DNA of 64,000 nucleotides from Candidatus Cloacimonadota bacterium. GTDB taxonomy: Bacteria > Cloacimonadota > Cloacimonadia > Cloacimonadales > Cloacimonadaceae. Below are positions 18,185 through 28,171 of this stretch, in pieces. Position 1 is the stretch's first letter; every line of letters begins with the position of its first letter. The position numbers were made by a program, and so were the translations under genes. The DNA lies in NCBI GenBank assembly GCA_012728875.1, contig JAAYEF010000021.1:1-64000 (forward strand), written 5' to 3'. The notes under the pieces are model-generated. The model saw nothing but the letters and a program-made list of their open reading frames with translations. It was not told the origin of the DNA and did no database searches.

Positions 18185-19921
18185 TTACTTCACGTGAAAG
18201 TTGTCCATAAACTGTTGCAGGATGGCAGCGCGGGTGGGGTGTCTGAGTTTTTTGAGGGCTTTGTCTTCGATCTGGCGGATTCGTTCACGGGTGACCTGGA
18301 AGATGTTTCCCACTTCCTCCAGGGTGCGGTGATAGCCGTCGTCGATGCCAAAGCGCAAGCGGATGACCCTTTCCTCGCGTGTGGTGAGGGTTTTCAAAAC
18401 TTCGTCCACCTGTTTTTTCAGGAGGGAGCGTTCTGCCAGGCGTTCGGGGCTGATGATGGTTCGGTCTTCGATAAAGTCGCCCAAGATGGAGTCTTCGGAG
18501 TCGTGTCCGATGGGTTTATCCAGTGAAACGGGCTCCTTGGAGATGGAGAGGATGGATTTCACCTTGTCCATGGGCATATCCAGCACTTCGGAGATTTCCT
18601 CGGGATAGGGGATGCGTCCCAGCTTTTGCTGTAGCCTTCTGCTGGTGCGGTTTATCTTGTTTATGGATTCAATCATGTGGACGGGGATGCGGATGGTTCG
18701 AGCCTGGTCGGCAATGGCGCGGGTGATGGCCTGTCTGATCCACCAGGTGGCATAGGTGGAAAACTTGAAGCCCTTGCGGTAGTCATATTTTTCCACAGCG
18801 CGCATGAGGCCGGTGTTTCCTTCCTGGATGAGGTCCAAAAATTCCAGCCCGCGGTTGTTGTAGCGCTTGGCGATGGAGATCACCAGGCGGACGTTGGCCT
18901 CGATCATCTCGTTTTGCGCCTTTTCCTTGTTGCGTTCTGCGCGTTCGATCTCGCGCAGGAGGAAGACGAGGTCGGTGCCCGTCATCTTGGTTTCCAGCTC
19001 CACGCGGCGGATCTTGCGGCGGGCGTTTTTGATCTTGCGCAGGGTTTCCACAAACACTTCAGGGTCGATCCCGGTTTCGGTGCGAACCTCCTCAAAGTCT
19101 TCGTCGCTCTTTTTGGCACGGCGTCCGTAGGTGCAGATCTCATCTATGGTATAGCGTTTGATGCGGGTGAGGTCGGTGATGCTGTCATAGCTTTCCTCGA
19201 TCCTTTCCACCAGCGAACGCACGCGGTAAACCATGCGCTTGATGAGCTTTTCATTGTAGTTCAGCTCGTTGAAGCGGTCAAAGATTTCCCTGCGGAGGGC
19301 GTCGATCTCTTCCTGGCGGCTGGCGTTTCCGTCTTCATCAAAGTCGCAACTGTCCAGGATTTGCCCCACTTTGTCGAAGGTGACTTCGTTTGCCTTCAGG
19401 ATGTCGCGGAATTGGTCAACGATGGTGAGGTCTTGTTTTTTGTCGATCCAGGTGCCGATATTGATGCGGAAGATCTGTTCCAAGCGGACCCGGCGTTCGC
19501 GATAGCGGTGCAGAAAGTTGAACATTTCCCGCAGTGTGGAGCCCGATTTGAACACATTTTGGTTGATCATTTTCTGGTAGGTTTCGATCTTTTGCGCCAC
19601 ACGCACCTCGCCTTCGCGGTCCAGGAGGGGAACCCTTCCCATCTCCCGCAAATACATGCGCACAGGGTCGTCGTAAAAGCGTTTGGACTTGAATTTTTTG
19701 GGCGGGGTGGGCTTTGCCAGAGCGGCGCCCTTGGTGAGCCTTTTCTCGGTTTCGTCGATGATTTCGATGCCGTCCTGCCTGAGGTCGAAAATCAGGTCGT
19801 CCACTTTATCCAGGAAAAAGGGGCTGCTCGGCAAAATGTCGTTCACCTGTTTGAAGGTGATGTAGCCGGTGTCTTTTCCCAGTTCAACCAGTTTTTTCAG
19901 GCATTCGTTGTAAGTGATCAT
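18185..19921 (-). CDS. rpoD: Housekeeping sigma factor RpoD
   Basis: The 578-residue protein has all primary sigma regions. Region 1.1-like sequence is near residues 15-55. Region 1.2 has [17 protein letters not shown]. Region 2 (about 340-420) has [40 protein letters not shown] and [13 protein letters not shown]. Regions 3 and 4 follow, the latter with [20 protein letters not shown] and [12 protein letters not shown] near the end. ATG 19921 has AAGGAG upstream. It follows dnaG closely, the last gene of a macromolecular-synthesis operon. Confidence 0.98.
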   Translation of the reverse strand: MITYNECLKKLVELGKDTGYITFKQVNDILPSSPFFLDKVDDLIFDLRQDGIEIIDETEKRLTKGAALAKPTPPKKFKSKRFYDDPVRMYLREMGRVPLLDREGEVRVAQKIETYQKMINQNVFKSGSTLREMFNFLHRYRERRVRLEQIFRINIGTWIDKKQDLTIVDQFRDILKANEVTFDKVGQILDSCDFDEDGNASRQEEIDALRREIFDRFNELNYNEKLIKRMVYRVRSLVERIEESYDSITDLTRIKRYTIDEICTYGRRAKKSDEDFEEVRTETGIDPEVFVETLRKIKNARRKIRRVELETKMTGTDLVFLLREIERAERNKEKAQNEMIEANVRLVISIAKRYNNRGLEFLDLIQEGNTGLMRAVEKYDYRKGFKFSTYATWWIRQAITRAIADQARTIRIPVHMIESINKINRTSRRLQQKLGRIPYPEEISEVLDMPMDKVKSILSISKEPVSLDKPIGHDSEDSILGDFIEDRTIISPERLAERSLLKKQVDEVLKTLTTREERVIRLRFGIDDGYHRTLEEVGNIFQVTRERIRQIEDKALKKLRHPTRAAILQQFMDNFHVK

Positions 19922-19949
19922 TAGGTGCTCCTTATCGGGGGCGGGACCC

Positions 19950-21671
19950 TCATATCAAAAGACCCTTCACAACCCTTCTGGAGAGGCTGCGATAGGTCAA
20001 CGCCAGTTTTCGTTTTTCCTCCAAAAGGCGGATGTCCTCCGGGGTTTCCTGGATTCTGCGGTCCAAATCCCGCATGTCGCGCTGAAGCTTGCGCAGCCTG
20101 ATTTGATCCAGGGCTTTCCCGAACTCCACTTGGGGCGGGTCAGAAAAAAGAAATTCTGCCAAAAGGTCCCTTAAATCCTTGTTTTCAATGTTATCCAAAA
20201 GCATGGCGGGCTCAGAGATGGAATCCGAATCCGCTTCCGCCATCAAAAATTTGAATAGTTCTCGATACAATCTATTATTAAAATAATCCGGGGCGAGGCT
20301 TTGCGCAAATAGATTGAACGCCTCCTCGTTTTGCAAAGCCATAACCAGAACGTGGCGCTCTTCCAAATCCTCTTCCAAAACGGGCGCGGGAGGCGGGGTC
20401 GCAGAAGCTCCGGGAGCCGAGGAAGTTCGGCGCAGCTTGGAAAAAACGGCGCGGGTGGAAATTCCGAAGGCTTCCGCCAGATCGCGGGCGAAAAGCTCAC
20501 GCTTGATGGGATCACGCAGGCCGCGCAAGGCATCCAAAACCTGGTCGATCCTGTCGCTGGCGGGGGTTTTGCCTTCCATATCCGCCACGAAGCGTAAAAC
20601 GGGCTTGGCGGCGTCGATCCTCTGGCGCAGGGCGTCCGCACCTTCGTTGAGCAGAAAGCTGTCCGGATCGTGCTCTTTGGGCAGTTCAACGATGTGGGCT
20701 TCCAAACCTTTGCCCAAGCAGAGCAGAGCGCCGCGCACGGCATTGTTCACCCCGGCGCTGTCGCCGTCGAAAAGCATGTAAACCTTTGGCGAATAGCGGG
20801 ATAGGAGGTAAACCTGATCCTCGGTCATCGCCGTGCCCAGGCAGGCGACGGAATTTACAAAGCCGTTTTCATAGAGGCGCAGGAAGTCGAAATAACCTTC
20901 GCTGATGAGCACGGCACCGGATTTGGAGATCTCATATTTGGTTTTAAACAGTCCATAGAGCTCGCGCCCCTTGGTGTAAAGCTCAGTGCCGGCGGTGTTT
21001 ACATATTTAGCGATCTTGGCGTCTCCCTCAAAGACCCTGCCGCCGAAGGCGATCACCTCGCCAAAGTTGTTGTGGATGGGAAACATCAGTCTGCCGCGAA
21101 AGAAATCCACCAGGTTTCCGGCATAGTTGCCAAACAGTCCGCTTTCCTTCAAGAGCGACACGGAGTGGCCTTCCTTGAGGAGGTGGTTCAGCAGCGCTTT
21201 TTCGCTGTTCAGGGAATAGCCCAGTTCCAGGCTTTTGGCGGTTTCTGGGCTGAAAGAGCGATCCTGCAGGTACTTGAGCGCGGTTTGTCCATATTCGAAA
21301 AGGTTTTGGGTGAAGAAATCTCTGGCGGTGGCATAGACCACCAAAAGCTGTTCACGCTTGGTGGAGACCGTTTTGGTTCTGCCGGAATCCGGCACGGTGA
21401 TGCCCACACGCGCAGCCAGCTTTTTCAGCGCTTCGACGAAGGTGAGCTTTTCATATTCCTGAACGAAGGTGAACACATTTCCCGCCTTGCCGCAGGCAAA
21501 ACACTTGAAGATCTGCTTGGGCTGGCTCACATACATGGAGGGGTTTGTGTCGTTGTGGAAGGGGCAGATCCCGCGCCAATTTGCGCCCACATGTTTCAGC
21601 GGCACATAGCTTTGCACCACTTCCACAATGTCGTTGGCTCTGCGAACCTCTTCGATCAGGTTTTTGTCCAT
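19950..21671 (-). CDS. dnaG: DNA primase DnaG
   Basis: The enzyme makes RNA primers at the replication fork. The 573-residue product has the CHC2 zinc finger (C36, H39, C57, C60), the RNAP-like basic domain (ending in [16 protein letters not shown]) and a TOPRIM domain with [12 protein letters not shown] and [14 protein letters not shown]-terminal helicase-binding-like helical region begins near 420, after an Ala/Pro-rich linker. It starts five bases after the mutS2 stop and lies upstream of rpoD. Confidence 0.97.
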   Translation of the reverse strand: MDKNLIEEVRRANDIVEVVQSYVPLKHVGANWRGICPFHNDTNPSMYVSQPKQIFKCFACGKAGNVFTFVQEYEKLTFVEALKKLAARVGITVPDSGRTKTVSTKREQLLVVYATARDFFTQNLFEYGQTALKYLQDRSFSPETAKSLELGYSLNSEKALLNHLLKEGHSVSLLKESGLFGNYAGNLVDFFRGRLMFPIHNNFGEVIAFGGRVFEGDAKIAKYVNTAGTELYTKGRELYGLFKTKYEISKSGAVLISEGYFDFLRLYENGFVNSVACLGTAMTEDQVYLLSRYSPKVYMLFDGDSAGVNNAVRGALLCLGKGLEAHIVELPKEHDPDSFLLNEGADALRQRIDAAKPVLRFVADMEGKTPASDRIDQVLDALRGLRDPIKRELFARDLAEAFGISTRAVFSKLRRTSSAPGASATPPPAPVLEEDLEERHVLVMALQNEEAFNLFAQSLAPDYFNNRLYRELFKFLMAEADSDSISEPAMLLDNIENKDLRDLLAEFLFSDPPQVEFGKALDQIRLRKLQRDMRDLDRRIQETPEDIRLLEEKRKLALTYRSLSRRVVKGLLI

Positions 21672-21676
21672 ATTTC

Positions 21677-24025
21677 CTAAATTTTTACCACGGTGACCCC
21701 GGTGCCGCCCTCGCTGGGAGGCGGGGTTTCCATTGAGATCACCATCTTTTTCTTTTTCAAATAGCTGCGCACCTTGTCGCGCAAAACGCCGGTGCCTTTG
21801 CCATGGATGATGCGCAGAGTGTGCAATCCGGCCAGATAGGCGTCATCCATAAACTCATCGATCATGGGTCTGGCTTCGTCGAAGGTCAAACCCCGCACCA
21901 TGATTTCCATCCTGGCCTTGGGGGTGGCGATCACCCGCGGAACATTCACTGCTGGCTTTTGTCCGGGTTTTTCCTCAGCTTCAAAAAGTTCCGAAGTGGG
22001 AACCCGGAAGCTGATGCCGTTCATGTCCACGCTGGCGTTTTCGCCCTGAATCTCCAACACAGTGGCCTCAGCCTCGAAGGAAGCCAGCCAAACCCTTTGC
22101 CCGGGCTTGATCTCGCGGGCGGGTTTGTGAGCGGAAATTTCGGCTTCCCTGAGTTCGCTGCGGATCTGCTGGAGCTTGTCAGAAAGTTCATGCAATTTTC
22201 TTTCCGAAAGTGCTTTGCGTTCTTCGCGGTCGAGTTGTTTCAGCTCATCCTGTTCCTTTTGATAGAGCTTTTGCTGGGCGATCAGTTCGGCTTGCAGTTC
22301 GCGGATGAATTTTTGGCGGCGCTGGCGAAGCTCATCCTCCAGCTTGGAGTCGCGGTCTTCCAGTTCGCCGATCAGCGCTTCCAGATTGCGGGTTTTCAGT
22401 TGATATTCATAGGTGGCGCGTCCCAGAGCCTTTTTCTCTTCCTGCATCTTTTTCAGCAGCTCGGTAAATTCCACATTTTGGGTGCCGGCAAGCGACTTTG
22501 CGCGCTCCACAAGCTGGGGCGCAAGCCCAAGCGAGGAAGCCACTTCGATGGCAAAACTGTCTCCGGGAATGCCGGTGGAAAAACGGAAGGTGGGCTGCAG
22601 GTTTTTGAGGTCGAACTGCATGGAGGCGTTCAGACATTTGGGATGGGATTCGGCAAAGATCTTCAGCGTGGTGTAGTGAGTGGTGACGACAACCTTGCAA
22701 TCCAGGTCTGTAAAGCGTTCCAGGATGGCCTGAGCCAATGCCGAACCTTGCTGGGGGTCGGTGGCAGCGCCAATTTCGTCGATCAGGACCAGGCTGTTGG
22801 CATCCGCCAAATCCAGCATCCGTGCGATCTTTCCCAGATGTGAGGAAAAGGTGGAAAGCGCATTTTCGATGCTTTGGTCGTCTCCGATGTCGGCAAAAAC
22901 CTGGTGGAAAATGCCGATCTCGCTGTCTGCATCAGCCGGGATGGGCAGTCCGGACAGTGCCATCAGGGTGAGCAAACCGGCGGATTTCATGAGGACGGTC
23001 TTGCCTCCGGTGTTTGGCCCGGAAAGCAGGATCACATTGGCTTCTTCGCCCAGTTCGAGGTCGAAGGGCACCACTTTCGCCGGCGCTCCCAGGCTCAGGA
23101 TCAGCAGCGGATGTCTGGCGCCAAAGAGCTTTAGCACAGGCCGATCCACGATCTTTGGAACCCTGGCACCCAGAGCGCGGCAAAGCCTGGCACAGCCAAA
23201 GCGGAAATCCAGTTCCGCCATCAGCTTTTGGTTTTGCAAGAGCTCGCGTTCCTGAGTTTTGATCTGGGCGGTGAAGTCCGTGAAAATACGGTGAATCTCG
23301 CGCTTTTCCTCCTGTTTGAGGAGCTGGAGTTCGTTGTTCAGGGGCACCGCCGCCTGGGGTTCGATGAAGAGGGTGGAACCGCTTCCGGACTGGCTTTGCA
23401 CGATTCCGGGCACGTTTGGCGCAGCGCTTTCACGCACGGGCAAGACGTAGCGTCCTTCGCGCTGGGTGATGAATTTATCCTGCAGATGGGCTTCCATGCG
23501 AGGGTCGTTCAGCATGCTCTGCATGGTCTTTTGGAGGTTGCGCTGGAGGGCGCTCTCACACTTGCGGATGCGTGCCAATTCGGGGGAGGCGCTGTCCAAA
23601 ACTTCGCCTTCGGGGCCAAAGGTTGTGTTGAAGCGCTGGCTGATCCATTCCAAGGGGATCACCCTGCCCCAAAGCCTGTTCAGCCGGGGAAAGTCCTCGC
23701 CATCGGGTGCGGATTGAGCCAAAATCGTTGCCAGACGTGCATTTTGCCAAACTTGGAAAAACTCTTCAAAGCCAAAGATGCTGTGGCGCGCTTCGTGAAA
23801 CAGGGCTTGAAGGTCGCTCAGTTCCGACAGATCCCTGTCCAGCCCGATCTCCAAGCATTCCTGAAGCTCGGAAACCAAAGCCAGCGAAGCCTCGATCTCT
23901 TTTTTTCCCTCCAGAGGCTTCAAAGCCTCGGCGAGCCGGCGACCCAAGTCACTCTGACAGCGATCCTGCGCTTGACGTGCCAGCCTTGCATATTCAAGGT
24001 CGGCAAAGAGCTCGGGAGGGTTCAT
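21677..24025 (-). CDS. mutS2: Endonuclease MutS2
   Basis: MutS2 proteins act on branched DNA and, in some bacteria, on collided ribosomes. The 782-residue product lacks the mismatch-recognition domain. It has the MutS clamp and core region, a Walker A (LSGPNTGGKT, about residue 336) and Walker B (LVLIDEIGAATDPQQGSAL), then a long charged coiled coil (about 510-640). It ends in an Smr nuclease domain with LHTLRIIHGKGTGVLRD. Start ATG overlaps the stop of the upstream membrane-protein gene (ATGA, 24022-24025). Confidence 0.96.
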   Translation of the reverse strand: MNPPELFADLEYARLARQAQDRCQSDLGRRLAEALKPLEGKKEIEASLALVSELQECLEIGLDRDLSELSDLQALFHEARHSIFGFEEFFQVWQNARLATILAQSAPDGEDFPRLNRLWGRVIPLEWISQRFNTTFGPEGEVLDSASPELARIRKCESALQRNLQKTMQSMLNDPRMEAHLQDKFITQREGRYVLPVRESAAPNVPGIVQSQSGSGSTLFIEPQAAVPLNNELQLLKQEEKREIHRIFTDFTAQIKTQERELLQNQKLMAELDFRFGCARLCRALGARVPKIVDRPVLKLFGARHPLLILSLGAPAKVVPFDLELGEEANVILLSGPNTGGKTVLMKSAGLLTLMALSGLPIPADADSEIGIFHQVFADIGDDQSIENALSTFSSHLGKIARMLDLADANSLVLIDEIGAATDPQQGSALAQAILERFTDLDCKVVVTTHYTTLKIFAESHPKCLNASMQFDLKNLQPTFRFSTGIPGDSFAIEVASSLGLAPQLVERAKSLAGTQNVEFTELLKKMQEEKKALGRATYEYQLKTRNLEALIGELEDRDSKLEDELRQRRQKFIRELQAELIAQQKLYQKEQDELKQLDREERKALSERKLHELSDKLQQIRSELREAEISAHKPAREIKPGQRVWLASFEAEATVLEIQGENASVDMNGISFRVPTSELFEAEEKPGQKPAVNVPRVIATPKARMEIMVRGLTFDEARPMIDEFMDDAYLAGLHTLRIIHGKGTGVLRDKVRSYLKKKKMVISMETPPPSEGGTGVTVVKI

Positions 24026-24567
24026 TCGCTTTGCCCGGGGTTGTTTTTTTCTGCTCTGTGCTTGTTTCCGATCTCGTTAAAACGACCGTGTTCCTTCATT
24101 TTGAGGTTGTCGAACATATCTTCCTTGAAAACGTCCAAAGCCGCGTAAACACGGTGATTGGCGTGGTCTTTCAAGGGTTCGGACAGCTTTGGCATGTAGT
24201 CCAGCAAAACCATGACGATGATCACCGCCAGCAGTCCGTTGAAAAAGCCCATCGCCAAACCTAAAAAGCGGTTGAGTGTAGATAGATGAATGGCTTTCAG
24301 TGCTTTGTTGAAGATTTTTTCCAAAATACGCAGCACAATCACAGACGCCACCACGATCAGGATGGCAGCCAAAATGGACGACAAGACCTGACCCACCTTG
24401 AAGTTTTCCACCAGCGCATTGCGCACGAGGGGAAAGATTTGCCCAATCAGTAAAAAAAGTGCGACCGAGCCTGCCAAACGAACCAGCATGGCGGCAATTC
24501 CCTTGCGGTATCCCAAAAACGAGGACACCAGCAAAACGATCAGGATCAGCCAATCTATGAAACCCAT
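24022..24567 (-). CDS. CvpA family membrane protein
   Basis: The 181-residue product has about four hydrophobic segments: residues 4-20, 27-46, 63-90 and 102-124. The N-terminal WLILIVLLVSSFLGYRKGIA is the CvpA signature. A hydrophilic tail follows. CvpA proteins are linked to colicin V production and to envelope stress; the exact role is unknown. cvpA next to mutS2 is a common pairing. AGGAG precedes the ATG, and the rpsU terminator lies just upstream. Confidence 0.9.
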   Translation of the reverse strand: MGFIDWLILIVLLVSSFLGYRKGIAAMLVRLAGSVALFLLIGQIFPLVRNALVENFKVGQVLSSILAAILIVVASVIVLRILEKIFNKALKAIHLSTLNRFLGLAMGFFNGLLAVIIVMVLLDYMPKLSEPLKDHANHRVYAALDVFKEDMFDNLKMKEHGRFNEIGNKHRAEKNNPGQSE

Positions 24568-24590
24568 CTGAACTCCTTATTTCAGGCTAT

Positions 24591-24619
24591 AAAAAAGCAA
24601 ACAGGGACGAATCCCTGTT
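24591..24619 (-). terminator. Rho-independent terminator after rpsU
   Basis: On the minus strand AACAGGGA, a 4-nt loop and TCCCTGTT form a perfect 8-bp stem (24600-24619), followed by a T-rich tail (complement of 24591-24596). It separates rpsU from cvpA-mutS2-dnaG-rpoD and may be partial, as in the rpsU-dnaG gap of enterobacteria. Confidence 0.85.
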
Positions 24620-24660
24620 GCAACGGTCCAAACAAATTAAGAGGGCGGAAAACCGGGCCG

Positions 24661-24867
24661 CTACCTCATATAGCGCTGCATTCTGCGCTGAATCTTGAGC
24701 ATTTTGCGACGAGCTGCGTTGGCTTCGCGTTTTTTCTTCACGCTCGGCTTCTCGTAGGCCTGTCTCTTTCTAATTTCGGAGAGGACCGCGGCTTTTTCGC
24801 ATTTCTTCTTGAACCTTTTCAACAGGTAATCGAAGGACTCATTCTCTTTTGAAACTACTGTCGGCAA
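24661..24867 (-). CDS. rpsU: 30S ribosomal protein S21
   Basis: The 68-residue product reads [20 protein letters not shown] and continues with [20 protein letters not shown] and a basic tail, a full-length S21. TTG at 24867 is chosen because AAGGTGGTGA lies just upstream and because the family starts at this residue; an upstream in-frame ATG at 24930 would add 21 non-family residues. It heads the rpsU-cvpA-mutS2-dnaG-rpoD group, an enlarged macromolecular-synthesis operon. Confidence 0.93.
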   Translation of the reverse strand: MPTVVSKENESFDYLLKRFKKKCEKAAVLSEIRKRQAYEKPSVKKKREANAARRKMLKIQRRMQRYMR

Positions 24868-25332
24868 ACAAATCACCACCTTATTTTTTATTGGGAAAGC
24901 CAAAAACTCTCGCAGCGCTTTTCTTGTCAAGCGGAAACTGTGTGTTTGAGAAATGACCGGAGTTCACGGCGCAGGGGAGAGCTGTCTGAACCGCCGGCTT
25001 TTCTTTGCGTGAACCACAATTGGCTCTCCTACCCATATTATAAGCGAATTTAAAAAAAAGCCTGGATATTTTTTCGATAAACAGTTCAAACAGCCTGCCA
25101 AGCTCCGCCCCAGAGCCCTTTGCACAGCTTTCCTGTCTCGTCCTCCTGTCACACCCGCGTTTTTCGCGGGAGGCTGAGGAGGGCGAACTTGATGCGAAAC
25201 TTGAGCGGGCCAAGGAGGAGGCGGCAAAACTGTGTTTTTTGAGGCGATCAGGCAAATATATATTGTCAGTTCCCAAAATCGGCTTAGTATGGCGAAATGA
25301 TGATTAAGATATTTGATTACAAGGTGTTGCCG
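24868..25332. other. Divergent intergenic region between rpsU and peptidase gene
   Basis: No convincing gene is visible. On the minus strand there is a TTGACA about 55 bp before rpsU and, farther upstream, a TATAAT-containing AT-rich stretch (about 25030-25050), either of which might serve rpsU. A small perfect hairpin, CCCGCG-TTTTT-CGCGGG, lies at 25154-25170. Open frames across the region have poor composition and no ribosome sites. Confidence 0.5.
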
Positions 25333-26133
25333 ATGAATAAAGAATTGCATTCGGGGACGCGGGCAAGGGTCAGGCTGGTTTTGATTGTCTGTCTGCTTTT
25401 GAGCTTGGTTTCGGTTCATGCCGGGATTGTGGCTGCAGGTTCAAGTTTTTCAGAGAATTCTGACGAATCCAAAGATGGTAAGTCTGTGGAAGGCAGAAAA
25501 ATAGAGCGGTATGGCTTTCCCGGAGAGGGAGCCGGAACCATTCTGATTGTGGCGGGGATTCACGGCAACGAGCCGGAAAGCGTGATCTTTGCCCGGGCTT
25601 TGCTGGACGCGCTAAGGGCTCCGGGCTTCAAGCCGCTTGCGCAGGAGATTGTCATTGTGCCGCTTCTGAACCCGGATGGCCGTGCACTCAAGACGCGCAA
25701 AAACGCCAACGGGGTGGATCTTAACCGGAATTTTCCCAGCGAAGATTTTGTGGTTGGCGATCCCCGCAGCAATTATTATGGGGGAAAAAGCCCGGCTTCG
25801 GAACCGGAAACGCTTTATTTGCTGGAACTTGTGGATGGCTTCAAGCCGGATCTGCTCTTGATACTGCACACACCTTATGGAATTGTGAACAGCGATGGCG
25901 ACTCCCCGGGCTGGGGTCCCAAACTGGCGCAGGAACTGGATCTTGAGTATTGGGAGTCGATTGGCTACCCCACTCCCGGTTCGGCGGGAACCTATTTCGG
26001 AAAAGAGCTCGGCTTGCCGGTGATTTCGCTGGAACTGCCTCCAAGACCGGATGTTTGGGAACTTTTTGGTGAAAAGCTGCTGCGGTTTTTAAGAGATTTC
26101 TCACCGATTGAAAGAATAAGCGAAACGGAGTAA
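25333..26133 (+). CDS. Secreted M14-type zinc carboxypeptidase
   Basis: The 266-residue product has a signal peptide (hydrophobic residues about 14-35). A metallocarboxypeptidase core follows, with H77 and E80 in GIHGNEPES, the NGVDLNRNFPS substrate-binding segment, a third ligand His in LLILHTP and a catalytic Glu in ISLELPP. The compact size resembles the murein-peptide amidase MpaA group, so cleavage of cell-wall or extracellular peptides is likely. ATG 25333 has AAGGTG six bases upstream; ATG 25297 lacks a ribosome site. It stands alone. Confidence 0.82.
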   Translation: MNKELHSGTRARVRLVLIVCLLLSLVSVHAGIVAAGSSFSENSDESKDGKSVEGRKIERYGFPGEGAGTILIVAGIHGNEPESVIFARALLDALRAPGFKPLAQEIVIVPLLNPDGRALKTRKNANGVDLNRNFPSEDFVVGDPRSNYYGGKSPASEPETLYLLELVDGFKPDLLLILHTPYGIVNSDGDSPGWGPKLAQELDLEYWESIGYPTPGSAGTYFGKELGLPVISLELPPRPDVWELFGEKLLRFLRDFSPIERISETE

Positions 26134-26429
26134 GCGGTCGGGCAGTTGGGTTTTTGAATGGTTCGTGCGTGGTGGGCATGATTTTTGGCTGTAAACATAA
26201 TTTACAGTGTTGTAAGCCATCGTAAAATGCGGAATTCCCGATTTTGGTTGACGTAAACTCTGCAAAAGCAAATGAGGGCTGAAATCAGATTTTGAAGCTT
26301 AATCCAAAGGAAATCCAAACATGACACAAGGCAAAGCCGGACAAGGAAATACAGAAAGGCTCCACAATGGTGCCGGGGTGGAAAATTGTCCGGGGAAAAG
26401 CCTGCAAAAATCGATCGCGGGGGGATGGG
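26134..26429. other. Intergenic region before the transporter
   Basis: A TTTTGGTTGAC motif at about 26240 is shared with the spacer before rpmF (about 27870) and may be the -35 part of a promoter, though no clear -10 box follows in either place. Nothing else is recognised. Confidence 0.35.
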
Positions 26430-27797
26430 GTGCGCACGAAGCTTGACGCTGTCAAGGCTCGCAGGAGCAAACAAAAAAGCCACACGATTGCCCAGACCTA
26501 TCGCATCTCCATCATCGAGGGGATTTTCTCGCAAATCTATGGTTCGTTGGCAAATATCGGCAGCAATTTCATCACCAAGTTTTTGGTGCTGCTGGGGGCG
26601 AGTCCGCTTCATTTCAGCATCCTGAGCGCTTTGGGACAGCTTTCGGCGCTGTTTCAGCCTTTGGGTGTGGCGCTGACCAACAAGCCTGGACAGCGCAAAA
26701 AACTATGTGTGTGGATCACAGCGGCGGGCAGATTTCTGAGCATTTTCATCGGCAGCGCTCTGCTGTTTTCCCAAGCCAGCAAGGGTATCGCCTTTGTGTT
26801 GGCGTTGCTTTTCATCAGTATGGGTTTGCAGGGCATTGGCGGCAATATCTGGATCGCCTGGATCAGCGACATTATTCCCGCAGGCATCCGCGGCAGATTT
26901 TTTGCAAGGCGAAATCAAATTCTGGTGTTTTGTGGACTGCTGGCGGGCTATCTGTTTAGTTTTCTGACGGATAGCTTTGAAAAAGGCGGGGGTGCGCTGC
27001 GCTCCCTGGCCGCCAGATGGGTGGATCCGGATCACTTTTTCACGCCACAGCATCAGGCGCTTTGGCTGGCGGCGATTTTCGTTTTTGCCGGGATAGTTGG
27101 GTTGGTCGGTTTGACGATTCTGGCAAAACAACCGGATCGCAAACGCTCACAGCAGCAGTCCATTCCCCTGCGTCAGAAGTTTGGCGAACCCTTTCGCGAC
27201 AAGAATTTCCGCCTTTTGATGGCGTTTGGAATTTGGTGGATGCTTGCCACCGGGGTGGGCAGTGCCTTTTGGGGTCCTTTCATGCTTAAAAACCTGGGGC
27301 TCAGCATGTTCCGTCTTCAGCTCTATGGCAGCTTGCACATGGTTTCATCCCTGCTTTCATATTCATTTTGGGGCAAATTCATCGATCGCTGGGGAAACAA
27401 ACCCGCCATGGTGATCTGCGTGGTTTTGGGCGGTTTGAACCCCATGCTGTGGCTGTTCATGACGCCGCAAAACTATTCCCTGCTGTGGATTGAGGGTCTT
27501 TTTTCAGGTTTCATGTGGGCGGGAAATGGGGTCGCCACCACAAACTTTGTGCTCGCCATCGCCGGAAAGGGCAGGGAACAGAGCTACAGTGCGCTGTATG
27601 GCGCCATCGGCGGAGTGAGCATGATGGCAACCACCCTGCTGAGCGGAGTTTTCTATCCGCAGTCGATGATGCTGGGTTCCAGGCTTTTGGCTCCGGAGCA
27701 GGTGGTGTTTGGAGTGGGCGGAATCCTGCGTTGGCTGAGCATCATTCCGCTGATGGCGGTTAACGAAAAACAGAGCAGGATGTTCCACCGTTCATAA
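26430..27797 (+). CDS. Major facilitator superfamily transporter
   Basis: The 455-residue product has about twelve hydrophobic segments split by a central loop near residues 215-245. Typical short MFS loops include FSILSALGQLSALFQPLG and the cytoplasmic IPAGIRGRFFARRN between TM4 and TM5. The substrate is not evident. GTG 26430 behind GGGGGGAT is my choice; ATG 26367 would add 21 basic residues and cannot be ruled out. It is a single gene between two intergenic regions. Confidence 0.8.
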   Translation: MRTKLDAVKARRSKQKSHTIAQTYRISIIEGIFSQIYGSLANIGSNFITKFLVLLGASPLHFSILSALGQLSALFQPLGVALTNKPGQRKKLCVWITAAGRFLSIFIGSALLFSQASKGIAFVLALLFISMGLQGIGGNIWIAWISDIIPAGIRGRFFARRNQILVFCGLLAGYLFSFLTDSFEKGGGALRSLAARWVDPDHFFTPQHQALWLAAIFVFAGIVGLVGLTILAKQPDRKRSQQQSIPLRQKFGEPFRDKNFRLLMAFGIWWMLATGVGSAFWGPFMLKNLGLSMFRLQLYGSLHMVSSLLSYSFWGKFIDRWGNKPAMVICVVLGGLNPMLWLFMTPQNYSLLWIEGLFSGFMWAGNGVATTNFVLAIAGKGREQSYSALYGAIGGVSMMATTLLSGVFYPQSMMLGSRLLAPEQVVFGVGGILRWLSIIPLMAVNEKQSRMFHRS

Positions 27798-27990
27798 TCC
27801 GGGATTCCAAGCAAAACCCTGCTTTTCGGTTCAAGCCGGGTTAACCCCATGGAATCCAAGTGGTTAGCGATTTTGGTTGACAAAAAAACGCGGTTACAGG
27901 AACATGACACAAATTGAAGATAAATTCGCGCTGGAAAGCTTTGGCTTTTTGGCGCGCCTTAACTATTATGTAATTAAAAAAGGAGAACCC

Positions 27991-28170
27991 ATGGCTGTTC
28001 CCAAACAGAAAACTTCAAAAACACGCAGAGATAAAAGAAGAGCGCATGAAGCGCTCACACCTCCGGCAGTGAGCCTTTGCGCCAAATGTGGCGAGCCGGT
28101 TCGTCCGCACCACGTTTGCGACAACTGCGGCACCTACGCAGGCAGGCAGATAAAAGCCGCCAAGGAGTGA
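27991..28170 (+). CDS. rpmF: 50S ribosomal protein L32
   Basis: The 59-residue product begins MAVPKQKTSKTRRDKRRAHE and has a zinc ribbon (CAKCGEPVRPHHVC, then DNCG). ATG 27991 has AAAAGGAGA upstream. It precedes plsX by one base, the classic rpmF-plsX-fab arrangement; the usual upstream DUF177/YceD gene is absent. A TTGACA at about 27876 is a possible -35 element. Confidence 0.95.
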   Translation: MAVPKQKTSKTRRDKRRAHEALTPPAVSLCAKCGEPVRPHHVCDNCGTYAGRQIKAAKE

Positions 28171-28171
28171 T

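Noticed and set aside
18104..18526. Plus-strand frame of 140 codons
   Set aside because: Most of it is antisense to rpoD and mirrors its codon pattern; the start lies inside an inverted repeat.
18677..19924. Long plus-strand frame of 415 codons
   Set aside because: It is the antisense shadow of rpoD, whose minus-strand product is a full-length sigma factor.
24950..25200. Possible structural RNA (SRP, 6S or tmRNA) upstream of rpsU
   Set aside because: Hairpins occur, but none of the conserved sequences of those RNAs could be found on either strand.
24881..25276. Minus-strand frame of 131 codons upstream of rpsU
   Set aside because: Low-complexity Ser/Arg/Lys composition and no Shine-Dalgarno; it would overlap the rpsU control region.
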